DNA of 64,000 bases from Acanthornis magna (lineage: Eukaryota; Chordata; Aves; Passeriformes; Acanthizidae), in contig JAWUZG010000013.1 of NCBI GenBank assembly GCA_036785705.1, forward strand, positions 19,625,001 through 19,689,000, given 5' to 3'. Of this stretch, positions 11,933 through 24,190 are shown one piece after another. The notes under the pieces were generated by a model. It saw only the letters and a program-made list of their open reading frames with translations, was not told the DNA's origin and did not search any database. The translations under genes and the position numbers were made by a program. Positions within the stretch are counted from its first letter, which is position 1. The number at the start of each line of letters is the position of its first letter.

Positions 11933-13287
11933 GTCGCTGATCACGAAAGGCAATGACAATTGGCCACAAAGCTCACCAAGGTCCATCCAAGGTACAGAAA
12001 TGCCCCAACTTCAGGAGAGGTTCTCCCAGCCCCGCACTGATCCTGCCCCACATGGACTTCTCCCTTCCATCTAAGCTCATTTTCTTGGCTCTCACAATTC
12101 ATTCTCTGTGGGAAGACATTAAGGCCCCCAAAGCAACTTTTTTGTGGATTTGTGGAAGATAAGGACACCACGGGGTTGTGGTGGAGAGTCCTGGGAAATT
12201 GGGAAGAGCAGGAGCATAGCATGGAAAAGCTGCTTCTTCTTTCTTCCCTCCCGTGTTGGTCTCTGAAGGAAAAAGCCTGGCAGAATTTTCAGGCCATGCA
12301 TGCAAATGTGAGCTCCATGCTCCAGCCATAAATTGAATTCCAAGCGTTAAAGCAAATGGAAGTGGCATTTTGCAAGATGTAAAGCCCCAATTCAGAAGCG
12401 GGCATGAGAATTATCGTGGGTGTTTCCAGGGATGTTTGCAGAAATTGTTATGGAAAAAAATCTCACATGTGGTTGGAATTACCCAGGGAATGGTTTTCTA
12501 CTAAGAAAATAAAATCCATCACGGGCGGGGTGGAAACAAATGTTTTGTTGCAAGAACAGTGACCAGGATTCAGAATTTGCTGTCCTTTCATAACTGCAGT
12601 TGCATTAAACAGCCACAAAACTTCTTCTCCTGTTTTTTAGGGAGGTTATGGGCAAAGGCTTGACCTTTCCCAGCAGCTCCCAAGGAAAGTGGCTCTGGGA
12701 AGGTTACAGAGAGTTTATTCTTCGATTACAGTGGCTCGGCATGGCTCTAATGTGTGATTCAGCAGAGTTATTCAGAGCTACACTTGTAACACAATCCCAC
12801 CCGTTCTGAGGGGATAAATGCACGTTTTGAAGTTATTTTAGGTAAAAAGAAACAGACTGCCTTAAATAACTTCTGGCCCGTAATTATGAGCTAAGAGCTG
12901 CTGCATACAATGTAAAGAAACCCTGAGGATGACAGGAATGGAAAATATGGAATGGAAAATATGCCTTTTAACTGAGGCACAGACACATTCCTTGGAGCAC
13001 ATGCCCTCTCAGGCACAGCCCCTGCATGCCGTGGATGCATTTGCTCTGCTGCTGGAGCATGGGGGAATGTGCTTTTGTGAGAGATGTAAAGATTGAATCT
13101 GTTACACACTCCTGCCAGGCTGCGAGGGAAGCTGATCACACCATTTCTTGGGCCCTGAAGTAGAGGGACGATGCTGGCAGAGGTGAGAGCAGCCCTGGCT
13201 CTGCAGGGCGTCCCCAGTGCCCAGGGATGGCTCACCCATGGTGGATGGTCCACCACCCACCCCAAATCTGGGCTGGAAGAGAAAGGA
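11933..13287. other. Unique noncoding sequence, no gene seen
   Basis: Mixed composition. Bases 12400-12900 contain AT-rich blocks; a short local repeat of AATGGAAAATATGG lies near 12940-12965. No gene, RNA or transposon was recognised. Confidence 0.55.
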
Positions 13288-13714
13288 GGTGTGTCCAGAG
13301 GAGGCCACCATGTTGGTCAGAGGGATGGAGAACCTCTCCCATGAGGAAAGGCCGAAAGAATTGGGATATTCAATCTGGAGAAGTTTAGGGGTGAACTCAT
13401 TGTGGCCTTCCAGTGCCACAAGAAAGATGGAGAGAGACTTTGGGCAAGGGCCTGGAGTGACAGGACGAGGGGGAATGGATTCAAACAACAGAGAGCAGGG
13501 TTAGATTGGGAAGGAATTCCTCCCTGGAGGGTGGGCAGGCCCTGGCACAGGTGCCCAGAGCAGCTGTGCCTGCCCCTGGATCCCTGGAGTGTCCAAGGCC
13601 AGGCTGGACAGGGCTTGGAGCAGCCTGGGGCAGTGGGAGGTGTCCCTGCCATGGCAGGAGTGGAACAAGATCTTTGAGTCCTTCCTACCCAAACCATTCC
13701 ATGATTCTGTGATC
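13288..13714 (+). mobile_element. CR1 LINE 3' fragment, about 430 bases, plus orientation
   Basis: It begins in the older-internal part of the CR1 tail (GTGTCCAGAGGAGGCCACCA, ...ATGAGGAAAGGC..., GGGAATGGATTCAAAC). It continues through GGGTGGGCAGGCCCTGGCAC and the CAGGGCTTGGAGCAGCCTGG block, and ends at CCATTCCATGATTCTGTGAT, an intact CR1 terminus. The part upstream of the 3' UTR-like region would encode the end of the reverse-transcriptase ORF in a full element, but it is too short and decayed to call a coding remnant. It is one of the two longest copies in the window and an inverted relative of the copy at 11641. Confidence 0.95.
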
Positions 13715-15278
13715 CAAGGAAGCCCAAATATAAATGCAATAAAGAGGGATCTAGATTAGATTCAGCAGAGCAACAGAACAGGGTGTCAAGGGAAAGGAGA
13801 TTTCACCCATTTACTTGATCACCCACAAGATCACCTGAAGAACTGACGAACAGTTACAAATACATCAATCAAAAATGTAGGAAAATGCAATAATTTAGGA
13901 GCAAAACGGTTTGAGGGACTAGTTGCAAATGGCATTTCATGGATTAAATAAACTGCTTCAGTGACAAAGATGGGGCACCAAACTTCAGCCAGGTATTCAA
14001 GGACAGCACATGTTTTTGAAGCAGCTCTTATAATTCACAATAACAGCCTGATTTTATTCCCACTGAAATCCCAGGGCAGGCCTAGGCCTCTCTAATGGTT
14101 TATTATTTATTGGTTTATGTTTCATTAACTGAAATATTCTGAGCATTGCACAGAGTTGGCAAACATAATAAAACTGCCATCAGTTTCTGATTCTGCCACT
14201 GAGTTGGTAATGGATTTGGCATAAATAATTTAAACTTTCTGGCTTCTTTCTCTATACTGAAAGTAAAAGTTTCTTGCTTTTTTAAAATCAAATGTTTTGA
14301 TATCTAATAGTAAACACACTACATTAAAAGTAAATATTTTATAACCATATTGTCGTATGAGATGTATCAGATATCAGTCTCTCCCGTTTACATTCTACAA
14401 ATGGGAAGTGATAACAAGCCATATAAAAAAGTTGATCCATAATATTGTGACACACCTGAGTATTGAAAGAAAAAATTTCCCCTGGAATAGCTGAGGTTTG
14501 TGCTAGTACAGGATGAAAAAAAAAAAAAAAGGAAAAGGAAAGAAAAACTAAGCTTTAAATCTTATAAAATGGTAATTGTGCATAGAGAACAAATCAGGCC
14601 TTGCAGCTTTAGCAGCGATCCATGGCTGTGTGTTGGACATGTGTGTTTCTCATTATTGGCAAATACATTGTTGAACACGAGCAGACCCGAATGTACACGT
14701 GCTTTACATTACATCTGCACAGGGGAACTCTTCCCACGGCCAGCACCACTTCCCAAACCCCCAGTGATGACTGCTCTAAGGAGCCCTTGCTTGGAACACT
14801 CCTCGTGTGTTTTATGGAACAGGCATTAAAAACCCGGGATCAAACCCTGCTGGGTTTTCGCTTGTGATTACAGAACTCAGAGCGAGCCCAGCCAGGCAGG
14901 ACCCTGAAATCCCAAAACCCACGTGATGTCAGTTAGGCAGCCCCAAGGATAAATGCCTGTCCTGGCTGGACAAAAAAAGGATAAACTGGTTTTCAATGGT
15001 ACGGCAGTAATTAGCAAGGCTAACAAGGATTTCCACGTGGGATATCACTAAGAACAGGAAAGCATTACATGGAGTGGAGGGAAAAAAGGACAGAGGAGCT
15101 CTGCTAACTCAGGCCCACCATCCATGGTGGGAGTGGGATATAAACCGGAGCAGCAGAGTTCAGGAGTTAATATCACATGAAAGAGTAGGGGAACTAGGGC
15201 AGAGAAACAAGCTTTCTTCCTTCCTTTAAACAGATTTTGCTGCTGTTAAAGCTGATGGTCAACCCCATTGATGTTGTC
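13715..15278. other. AT-rich unique sequence, candidate conserved noncoding DNA
   Basis: Bases 13800-14470 are strikingly AT-rich, with stops in every frame and clusters of ATTA/TAAT, ATTTGCA-like and TTTATTAT words. This is the texture of vertebrate conserved noncoding DNA. Bases 14517-14550 hold a run of about 16 A followed by GGAAAAGGAAAG. A 109-codon frame starting in the A-run is a homopolymer artefact. From 14600 the sequence becomes GC-richer with nothing recognised. Confidence 0.5.
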
Positions 15279-15427
15279 CAGAGAGATGGTGGACACCTCA
15301 TCCCTGGAAGTGTCCAAGGGCAGATGGATGGAGTTCTGAGCAGCCTGAGAGAGTGGAAGGGGGTGCAATGAGATCATCTTTAGGGTCCCTTCCAACCCAG
15401 ACCATTCTGGGATTTTATCATTTTATG
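15279..15427 (+). mobile_element. CR1 LINE 3'-end fragment, plus orientation
   Basis: Diagnostic words in order are CATCCCTGGAAGTGTCCAAG, a GCAGATGGATGGAG segment, GAGCAGCCTGAGAGAGTGGA, AGATCATCTTTAGGGTCCCT and TCCAACCCAGACCATTCTGG, followed by a degraded terminal repeat. It is strongly 5' truncated and more diverged than the copies at 11641 and 13288. Confidence 0.9.
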
Positions 15428-16267
15428 TTTGGCTCTTTCAAGGTCAGGCCAGACTTGGAATGCAAGCGTAACTTGAGCCACCAGAACATCTACTATGGGG
15501 TATTTCCAGACCATCCTGGAACAAGAAATACCCAAATCGTGTGAGAAAACTGATTCTCACAAAATCTCCAGGCCAAAATTGCCAATAAGCTTAGCTAAGC
15601 ATGAGAGCTAGAGCTCAGATGAGAGAGCCAGGTCCTCGCTGCATCCCCTGGCATCCTTCCCCTGAAGTAAATGGAGTTCTGCTGATCTGGCTCTGCACCT
15701 GGGAAGGGTTGCCAGCAGACAAGCTGATGTGACATATCAGTGTTAGAAAGGACGGGGGGGAAAAAATCTGTCAGATACTATAAAAAATGGCGGGGTTGGT
15801 GTTTCTCGACCTTGTAAAATTCATGAGGTAATTCAAAGGGAATCACTGCCTGTGTTTCTGAGTGACCCCCCCAGGTCCTTTCCTGGCTGAAGTCCTCAGC
15901 CAGGACATCTCACGTGGAAAGAGCTCTTAGCTGCTCCCTGGTTTCTACAGGCAAAAGTGAGGATTTCTGCTCTTTGCTGCTGAAAATTCCCACTTTGGCG
16001 ACAAAGTAGAGTGAAGAGTGGCGCAGGTTGCTGGATTTTGCTGCCTCCTTAGAGCTTCCTTATGATCTGTAACTGGGGGCACTGGGAGATGAAATGCAGG
16101 GAAAAAAACTCAAATTCTGATGGCCTAAAATTTTCCCACATTCCTCTGGTGTTCTCTGCTGGGTTTAGGATTCAAATGGGGATGAACCAGAGGTAAATTC
16201 CAGGTAAAGGGACCAGAATTCATCTGCACCTGGGCACCAGGGCTCAGGCCTGACAAGTAGTTCAAGG
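15428..16267. other. Unique noncoding sequence, no gene seen
   Basis: About 840 bases between two oppositely oriented CR1 fragments. A G-run (GGACGGGGGG) sits near 15750. No exon, RNA gene or repeat was recognised. Confidence 0.55.
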
Positions 16268-16402
16268 AATCCTAAAAGCCTCTGGTTTGGAAGGGACCTT
16301 AGAGATCATCTTGTTCCACCCCCTGCCAAGGGCAGGGACACCTTCCACTATCCCAGATTGCTCCAAGCCCTGTCCAGCCTGGCCTTGGACACTGCCAGGG
16401 AT
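16268..16402 (-). mobile_element. CR1 LINE 3'-end fragment, minus orientation
   Basis: The diagnostic run is TCTGGTTTGGAAGGGACCTT, AGATCATCTTGTTCCACCCC, GGGCAGGGACACCTTCCACT, CCAAGCCCTGTCCAGCCTGG, ending at CACTGCCAGGGATGA. The terminal octamers are worn away. It shows typical 5' truncation within the 3' untranslated region. Confidence 0.93.
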
Positions 16403-19400
16403 GACTTTTACAAAGCCAGGAGTTATTCCAGAGGCTTTCAGGTTGTGCTTCTGAGCTCGAAGTACATTGCTATCCGAAAATCAGAGCTGGATTTGGGGAG
16501 ACTGAGTTAAAAATATCTGTATTTGTCAAAAATCCTTCCTATCATTTCACTTTAATCCCAGATAGTTTATCATATTTCAACAATTTTTTTGATACGTGAT
16601 AGCAAATCTCTTCCCAGGTGCCTGTGCCCACATTACCATTAGATCTACACCTCATCCCTTTGGCATGATTGCTGTTTCTGGTGGAGTCTGCAGCAAATCA
16701 GAGCTGGTCCCGAGCAGCTCAAGCTGGAAGCCTGATGAAATCAAGAAAAAATGTAGCTCTTGTTTATTGAGGAAGCAAAGCTGCTTCCATAAATAAGAAG
16801 GAGGCACAAAAGAGAAGCAAAGAGGAAACAGCACTCTGAGGGAGGGCATTTCAATCATTTTGGAAGGATTTCAGTGCAAAAAGACAAGAGGAAAAGATAT
16901 TCCTTCTCTAAAGAGACAAATATGTTTTTAGTACTCTAAAAAGACTTCAAATCCCACTGGAGGAAGGATTATTAGGGGCAACCTCAGCTTTAAACTAGCA
17001 GCCAGCCTCCTTTCTGTGGGTATGGAATTGTTCCCAAAGGAATTATTTTTGAAAACAGGGGGAAAAGTGACACACAAATTTCTGGGACGAGAACTCCCAG
17101 CTCTGCGATGCTGCACAGCACCAGTGCTGAGTGACACAGGCGCAGGACTGTGGTGGCTGTCCCTGCCAGGTGACATCAGCCAGGGGACATCAGCTTCTCC
17201 AGCTGGAGCAGGTGAGAGCAGGGCCAGAGGAGATGGGAGCAATCAGCTGCCGTGGGGTGGGAGCTCCTCCCAACACCTGCTCTGCTGGAGCCCTCAAATA
17301 CTTGTCAGGCCTTTCCCTTCTCTTCTGGGGATGGTTAAAGAGAGAAAACAAAACAACAGCAAAAAGACAACCACGGAACATGATAAAGCAGAAAAAAACA
17401 AATGCTAAAAATACGGAACTTGGCTGCCATCTGACATCAGCCTCCTACACAATCCTGGGAGGTCGCTCAGCCTGCACTTCCCTCTTTCCTTTTCTCTGAT
17501 TAGCCAAGATGCAATTTCCTTAATTTGGTTACAAGCACTTTTATAAAAGCAATGAAAAATAAAGCTGCCACAAGAGGCTGGAGACGCAGGTAACCTTCTC
17601 CAGCCTTTCCATGGCTCCCTTTTTTCCTTTTTCCCTCCCTTCTCATCAGCACCGTGCACACCTTCCCGTCAGAAGCCACAACACCCAGAGCACAAGCACC
17701 TGCTCCAGACACGTCTTTGCTCAGTTTGCTCAGTGAAACGCAGGAATGCTTTCATGTCTGTCCAAGGTGACTGGTGTTAGAGAAAGTGAAATGCTGGATT
17801 TTCAGTACTCAGGGACGTTTGCAAGAAAAATCACATCGGCGGAGCCATACAGAGGAGAATTCCCCGTTTATGTGGGCAGAGCCCACAGGCAGAGCCGTGC
17901 TGATGTATGTCAGGGACTTGATCTCCCGTCCAGGCTGTAGAAATCAGTTCCTGGGCATCCAGGGGATTTCTGGGACAAAATGCATCACAGCTCCTTCGTT
18001 AAGAAAGGTTCCATTTCATTGGGAGCATTGTTGGAGGTCTCACTTTAATATCATTTGCAAATGTTCCAATGAAATTCTCAGCCTTTGGGCAAATATTGCT
18101 CAAAATCCCACATCATTGATTAGTTTAAGCAAGCCCCAAATGGCAAACTGTCCAACTCTCTTGTTAATGCAGGCATCTCCTCTCATCTGCTGGCTCTAAA
18201 ATGACAGTGAATGCAGCGTCCTTAGGCTTGCCAAATGCACTTTAAGCTCATGAAATACCAGTTTTATGTCAAAAATAGGCTTTTTGGAGAAGCAGAACTC
18301 AATAGTCTGACAAAAACAGAATAGAATTGCAGCATAACTAGAGAAATTGCAGCTTTGTCCCCAAATTTGAATCTGACTTCCCTTTTTGAAGGTTTTGGAA
18401 TCAGAGTTTTTGCCGAGGCACGGCCTAGCAAGAGAACTGATTGTGAACTTCAGACTATGGAAAAAAAACCCAAACCAGACAATTATGAATCTGGCTCTCA
18501 AAAGTCATGGCTTCAACATCCACATCCACTGCTGGCACTTCGCTGCCTTCAAGGAGAAAGGCTCCTTAGTGACTCGCTGAGGTCTGGGCTGTGAATGCAG
18601 TCTGTCCCCATTCCCTGTGGAGGATCCTCACCCCTAAAGGCCTCAGAAACAGCCCCAAAGGCTCAGGAAAGTGAAGGGAATTCCAGTCCTCCGGTAGCTG
18701 CCAGGGAAGGCCAGTGCCCCATTTGCTGCCATTAGCAGCCCCAGCCCCGCCTGGCTCCGAGTGACAGAGGATTTATTGCTCCATCCCCAGCCATTACTGC
18801 AGCCAAATCAAATGTAATCACATTTACACAGGATTTTCAACCAGCGGTAAGAAACCCTTCAGTCTTCACCGCCAGACATCAGCTTCCTCCCAGTCTGCCA
18901 TCCCACCCTGACTGGCACATCCTGCCCTTTGTCTGCAGCCCTTCACAGAAAACTTCAAAGAAATCCTCCTCAAAAGCTCCTCCTGCCCCGCTGCTCTCGC
19001 AGGGGGGCACAGGATAGCAGCAATTGAAGGTTTCCTTCCTCTGTGCTGTAGTGCTGATCACCTCGGCACCATTAATTAATCACCAGTTCAGTACCAGAGG
19101 CACTGGAGCACAGCAGCACAGAGCGAGGATTTGTGCCTTCTGACAGCGGTACTGACGCCTTCAAGTTTTTCTGGTTTTTTACCTTTCATGTATGTGTAAC
19201 TTGCTGTAGTTCTGTGCTTCTTACAAAGTGCTAAAATCCTCTGTCCCAGCACCTTTGGCCAAACAAAGCTCTCTGAACACAGATCCAAGGACATATTCAT
19301 TGACTTAGGGCCCAAAAATATGTAAACAACTGTGAGCTGGGGGGAGCAGGGCTGGGGTGGTGAACATCATCACCTGAGGGTGGATTGGAGAATTAAGGGC

Positions 19401-19703
19401 CAATGTGCTAATGGGACAGAAATTATAAAAGGTGAAGAGCTCATGACCTGGTGTCCCTTTTGAATGTAGTCCCTGAGGAGGACTTTGCTTGCCCAAATGT
19501 ACAAATAAATTGTTTGCTTTTATACTCCTAATTTGTCTTGGCCTCTGTTTCAGGGAGCCTGTCTTTTAGGCAGCAGTGCAAACATTGCAGAAGAATTGCA
19601 GCAGCTCCGGGGTAATCACAGGCCTTTCTTCAGATGCTGAAAGTGTTTATAGACTTCTCCCTCCGAGCAGGGTTGGGAATGGCTGCGCAGAGTTAGGCTA
19701 ATG
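16403..19703. other. Unique noncoding sequence, no gene seen
   Basis: Several frames of 60-140 codons occur on both strands around 17000-18200 and 18350-18600. None resembles a known family or has consistent splice borders. A short near-repeat of GACATCAGC lies at about 17170-17190. Bases 18780-18860 and 19380-19440 are AT-rich. No CR1 copy or RNA gene was seen. Confidence 0.55.
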
Positions 19704-19709
19704 GTTGGG
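19704..19709 (+). repeat. Target-site duplication, left copy (GTTGGG)
   Basis: The six bases GTTGGG lie directly before the LTR start and are repeated exactly after its end. A six-base duplication is usual for beta-/ERVK-like and related retroviral integrases, while ERVL types typically leave five. One caution: GTTGGG also occurs within the first bases of the LTR. Confidence 0.8.
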
Positions 19710-19874
19710 TGTTGGGGAGGGTGAAATAGGAAAGCCTCATAAATATGATTACCTGGCAAAAGATGCTGAGAATATGGAAACTATAAGCGAGACTGAAACG
19801 AAAACAAGCTTGGAGATACCAAACCTCAGTTACTGAATAACTGGAAAACAATGGTATGGCCACTGAAGGTAATC

Positions 19875-19912
19875 CCCTTTTGATTAAACAATACCCTTTT
19901 GATTAAACAATC
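19875..19912 (+). repeat. 19-base tandem duplication inside the LTR
   Basis: Two copies of CCCTTTTGATTAAACAAT plus one more base lie head to tail, differing only at that last base. Such short duplications in the U3 part of retroviral LTRs often affect enhancer strength. Whether this one is family-wide or unique to this insertion cannot be told here. Confidence 0.9.
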
Positions 19913-20247
19913 CCCTCTGCTTGCAGGCAGGTCCAAGAGTCAGAGCAGACCCTACCAACTTGGCAGAGGGTGCAAAAGGCAGTTTTTAGAGTTTAAAATA
20001 TAACGCCATATGCAATGACTCTCATAGGCTGTATGTAAATGTTGTAGGATTTGTAGCTTGTTCTAGATTGGTTAGTGAAAATTAGAATATTCAGCACAGA
20101 AGATGATTTATTGTATTGTAAACGGCAACCACGGCATTCTGGATTCTGTCTTCTTTCTTCTCTCTCCCTCTCTCTCTCACCTCTCTGCCCTGCTCTGAGC
20201 TGTGTCTGGCAGCTCCTGGCAGGTCTCCTACACCCACGCCCTTTCAC

Positions 20248-20253
20248 AATAAA
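20248..20253 (+). promoter_or_regulatory. Polyadenylation signal AATAAA of the solo LTR
   Basis: AATAAA in the context TTTCACAATAAACCTCATGC, following the CT-rich tract, is the normal arrangement for the R region of an avian retroviral LTR. Confidence 0.8.
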
Positions 20254-20335
20254 CCTCATGCTCTAAGACCTCACTCCAGAGATCTCTCCTCTCCGTCCTG
20301 ACCATCCGAAACAAAACCAACACCCAATTCCTACA

Positions 20336-20341
20336 GTTGGG
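20336..20341 (+). repeat. Target-site duplication, right copy (GTTGGG)
   Basis: Exact match of the six bases before the LTR, immediately after its terminal CA. The base composition changes abruptly here back to unique sequence. Confidence 0.8.
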
Positions 20342-23300
20342 AAAATCCCATACCTGCTCAGGTCCTCGCTTAAGGAGGGGGGAAAGGTCTACGAGCTCTG
20401 TGCTGGGAGGCACAGCTTGGATCACAGCCATGTACTGCTTCTGCTCTTTCCTTTCCCTCCTTGTGCAGATCTCCTCTTCAGGAGGACCAAATCAAGAGGA
20501 TTTATTTAAACCCTAACGCTTCATAAACACTGTACTGCAGCAAATCAGATTTGAGGCGCTTTAGGAGGTTTAAGCAATTTTTTGTATGACCCGTGGGATT
20601 GGAAATGCTTCCCTCACCCTCCCTTTCACCTGTGCCCCTCCCCAGCTCCCTGCAAGGGGACCTGGGCGGTCACTGCTGTCCCCTCCACGAGGCTGAGGCT
20701 GCACACAGAGGCAGCTCTGCTCCCCAGGTTGTTTTCTCAAGTGGTGAATGTGCTCTTTCATAAACAGCCTTGTCATTTCGCTGACCTTTTTATGCACTAC
20801 ACGGAAAGGCCTCGTGTTCGCTAACCCCCGCAGAAGATCGGGCAATAAAATCTTATTTTCTCAGGAAATGGTATCACTTGCGTATCTTAATGAAAATGCT
20901 GTGGTTTGTTGTTTTACACTGCACTGAGAGCAGCCAGATCAAAGAATTAACACAAGATTCGAGATTAGATCTAGCTCTGCAAGCAAGCCATGCAGTCCTT
21001 GTCTTTGATATGCGAACAAAGAATCATTAAATAAATTTGATAGTATCAAGCTAATAAGAGGCTTCAAATACAGATTGAGCAACCACTAGGTAGCTGGAGA
21101 TGAGCATTTTGATAAAGCAATGCTAAAAATATAAATAAATTCCAGCGCAGAACTTTGGAATTCATTCAAAGGCAGATCGGAAAGCCTCAGCAGTTGTGTG
21201 AGTCAGTATTTTGTCTCCAGACATGTTATTTTAGGAAAATGCAGGGGTTAAGGCGAAGCTGATGAGATTATTTTTCCATATCAGCAACAAGTTTTATAGT
21301 TGCAGAACTATCATTACTTGTGGAAGGAGGGAGATCAACTCCTTTGGCTCCATCTTGGACAGAGGAAAAGGCTGGAGAGGAAAAGGTTTGGACAGTGTGT
21401 GTTAGCTTTCTTTTTTGTGACCTCTTAGGCGTTTGGGAGATACCTATGGAATCCTACAAGCTCAGCCAGTGTAGATACTTAGAAAAGAGGATTTACTGTA
21501 GGGAAAAAAAAAAAATAACTCCTGCTCAGCGGCTGCAGTGTGTCAGGAGAAAAAGGAAGTTTCTCTATCAGTGACTGAACAAAAGCTGCTTTGAGCTCCA
21601 AGTTATTTCTGCATTTCCACTTTGGAATATTACCATTGGCCATGGATGAAAGCGAGATTGCTGGAGTACTCCTACAAGGAACTAATTGCAGCCTGCTGGT
21701 GCCAGGGATGCCTTCTCCTGACCGCCTCCCATCCAGGGCCCAGCTGGAGCAGGGCACAGGGACCCCCAGAGCTGTCCCCAAGTGTCCCCAGCATCCACCC
21801 ACAAGCAGAGTTTGCACCCCAAAGGTGGGAGGGAACCCCCAGAGCTAAAAACCTTCTCCCACTTCTGAGTTTGCAGCCCCTCCAGGCAGAGCAGCTCCCA
21901 ACACATCTGGCAGGTCTGCAGATTTAGGATCCCCTCACTCCAGAGGCAGAGGGGAGCCTTCCCCCAGGCTGGGACACAGCCAAGGGATGTGCAGAGCTGT
22001 TGCTGCAGTCATTCTGCATCCCAGGAGCTTTGCCCAGGATGCTGCAGGTACAGGGATTAGCGGATTAAAGAGCAATAGGGGCACCTTAAACCCACCCAAA
22101 GGAGGATTTTTACAGGGCATTTACAACAAATCAGAGGAGTTTTATATTAAGTCTCTGGATAAAAGAGTGTTCAGATACTGCAGCCACACAAGCTGGCACG
22201 CAGTTGAGGCTGTAATCTATGGAAGTTTTTATTTTTTAAAGGCACAATTGAGCTTTACTGTTTCCAAAGGGAGATATGGAGAAGAGGGAGACTGTCACCA
22301 CGATGTGGTGACCCATTCTGCTCTGAGATCTTTATATACAAAAGCCACCAGAGCTCAGACGATGACTGGCAAGAGATCTGTACCTGTCTCTGTGGCTGGA
22401 CCCTGCACAAAGCAGAGCAGAAAAGGCGAGTTCATCGCGGGCCAGGGCCACAGAATGCACAGCTATTCCCCCAGCCCATGGCAGGGAGAGGCTGGGGTGG
22501 TACAGCCTTCGAGGGCACACAGAAGCAAAGTGCTATTTCAGCAAATCCCACCCTCTCCAACCCCCCCAGGCACTGCAGGAACCAGCCAGGGCTGTTTTCC
22601 CTGCGAACACTGAGGTGACAGTATTTCTTTTTAACACAGCTCTTTATTGCATGCAGCACTTGGGAGCCTCAATTGCTCCTTCTGCACAGCTGGAGAAAAA
22701 ACACACATGGGCTCAGGAATTCGTGTTGTGAGTGGCCACGAGCAGCAGTCCAAGCCCAGGGCTCTGCCACCACTTGGTGCTCAACAAGCTTTAGAGAAGT
22801 ATCAGTGGCAGGACAGAGGCAGATAATTCATCAAACTCAATGCAGCCAAATATACATCCACACTCTCAGTGCAATACATTACAGAAGAGGCTGCACACTC
22901 CTTTTAATGGCCATATCATCACCAGTCCAGAATTAATGTTCATGCCAGCAGCATTAATTACCCTCTCTTTGATTTCTGCCAGGGATAAGGCTTCAGCAGC
23001 ACTGAAGCCCTGCAGTCCCTCCTTACAGCACACTTCTCTCCAGCCCAGGAAAACTGTGATAATCAATATTGATTGATCGCCACGCTCAGTCCCACTGCTG
23101 CTTCTAAATCACAAAAAGCACTTCATCAGATAATGCATCTGTTTAAATTTACCAAAGAAGAGGCAGCTACACGTCAGCTTCGGGGGCCAGACATGCAAGA
23201 GTGACTTAAAATAGATGGAAATAATTAAATGCCTGAAAAACACAATGCAAACAGGAGTGCTGACACAGATTTGACATTGCTGGCTGAACAGCAGGGATTA

Positions 23301-24190
23301 AACTCCCTTCAGACAGCTGGACCTGTCCCCACCATCCACCCGAGCCAGCTCCCAGCTGTGGGTGCTGGGGCGTGGTTGGGCTTCTGCAAGAAGAGGCAGC
23401 AGATTTGTCTTCTTGAGCTGTTAATTAGCACAGGGCTGATGTGGGTTTAAAATCCCTTTCTACCTGATATTTAGCATAAATTCCTCACTTCCCACTAAAT
23501 GAGAAAAGCCTTGGAGATGAACTAAACCCCTGTGTCCAGGTCAATATTTCAGGTGGAACAAGTGGGAGCACAGCAGAGCAGCTCCTGAGCCCCACCAGGA
23601 TTTCAGCCTCACAGTTATCTGCTCAATATTGCTGCAGCTCAGCAATAGAAATGCAGGCGTAAAGCAGAATTTCATCACAGAAATTAAGGCAACCACAGGT
23701 GAGGGGGAAAGGAATTAAGGGTGGCAGGACCCACGGTCATTTCTCTGTGGACACTTGACCTCAGGCGTTAGTGACATAAAAATAAAATCTAAGCTCCCCA
23801 GGCATGCACAAACTTGTGTATGTGTTGCATTTAGAGTAAAACATTCATTTCTATTGATTTCTATTGAAAACCAGCCCCAGAATGCTACCCAACTTTTGAA
23901 AACTATGGGAAAGCTTGTTCTATGCACACATAAAGACTGTCAGGTTGTGTTGTCAGGCTATTTTGGGAAGAAAAAAAAAAAAAAAATCAAAAATTATCCC
24001 TAAAGAACATTTTCCAGCAATGGTATCCTAAAATCTGCCATTGTGTATAACCAGGATGGTGGTCAAGTGCGCTGAAAAGAGGAGCTCAAATTTATAGCAC
24101 CCATGTGCAATATAGACTCATCAAAAAGTACTAAATCATTGCTCAGAAAAATAAATAGAGTCTCTAACACCCATGCAGGACCATACTTGA
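20342..24190. other. Unique noncoding sequence with a candidate conserved element
   Basis: Bases 20870-21200 are AT-rich and dense in TCF/SOX-like and homeodomain-like words, notably CTTTGATATGCGAACAAAG at 21003-21021, a CTTTG...CAAAG inverted pair. Bases 21987-22613 carry an ATG-initiated frame of 208 codons in moderate-GC sequence, with no recognisable domain. I take it as chance. Bases 22840-23200 and 23460-24000 show nothing recognised beyond an A-run at about 23971. Confidence 0.5.

Larger units (their letters stand above)
19710..20335 (+). mobile_element. Solo LTR of an endogenous retrovirus, 626 bases, plus orientation
   Basis: The element runs from TGTTGGGGAG to AATTCCTACA, with the short inverted TG...CA ends expected of a retroviral LTR, and is bracketed by exact GTTGGG duplications. 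Orientation follows from a polyadenylation signal AATAAA at 20248-20253, about 80 bases before the end. It is preceded by a pyrimidine-rich tract at about 20140-20195. An AT-rich TATAAC word near 19999 may be the promoter TATA box. A 19-base internal tandem duplication lies at 19875-19912. No primer-binding site, gag, pol or env sequence follows, so this is a solo LTR left by recombination between two LTRs. It is probably ERVK-like, judged only from the duplication length. Confidence 0.88.

Noticed and set aside
21987..22613. ATG-initiated 208-codon frame on the plus strand
   Set aside because: No recognisable domain, no promoter or splice context. For random sequence with 3 stops in 64 codons, about 6000 inter-stop intervals give a few frames over 150 codons, and GC-rich stretches give more.
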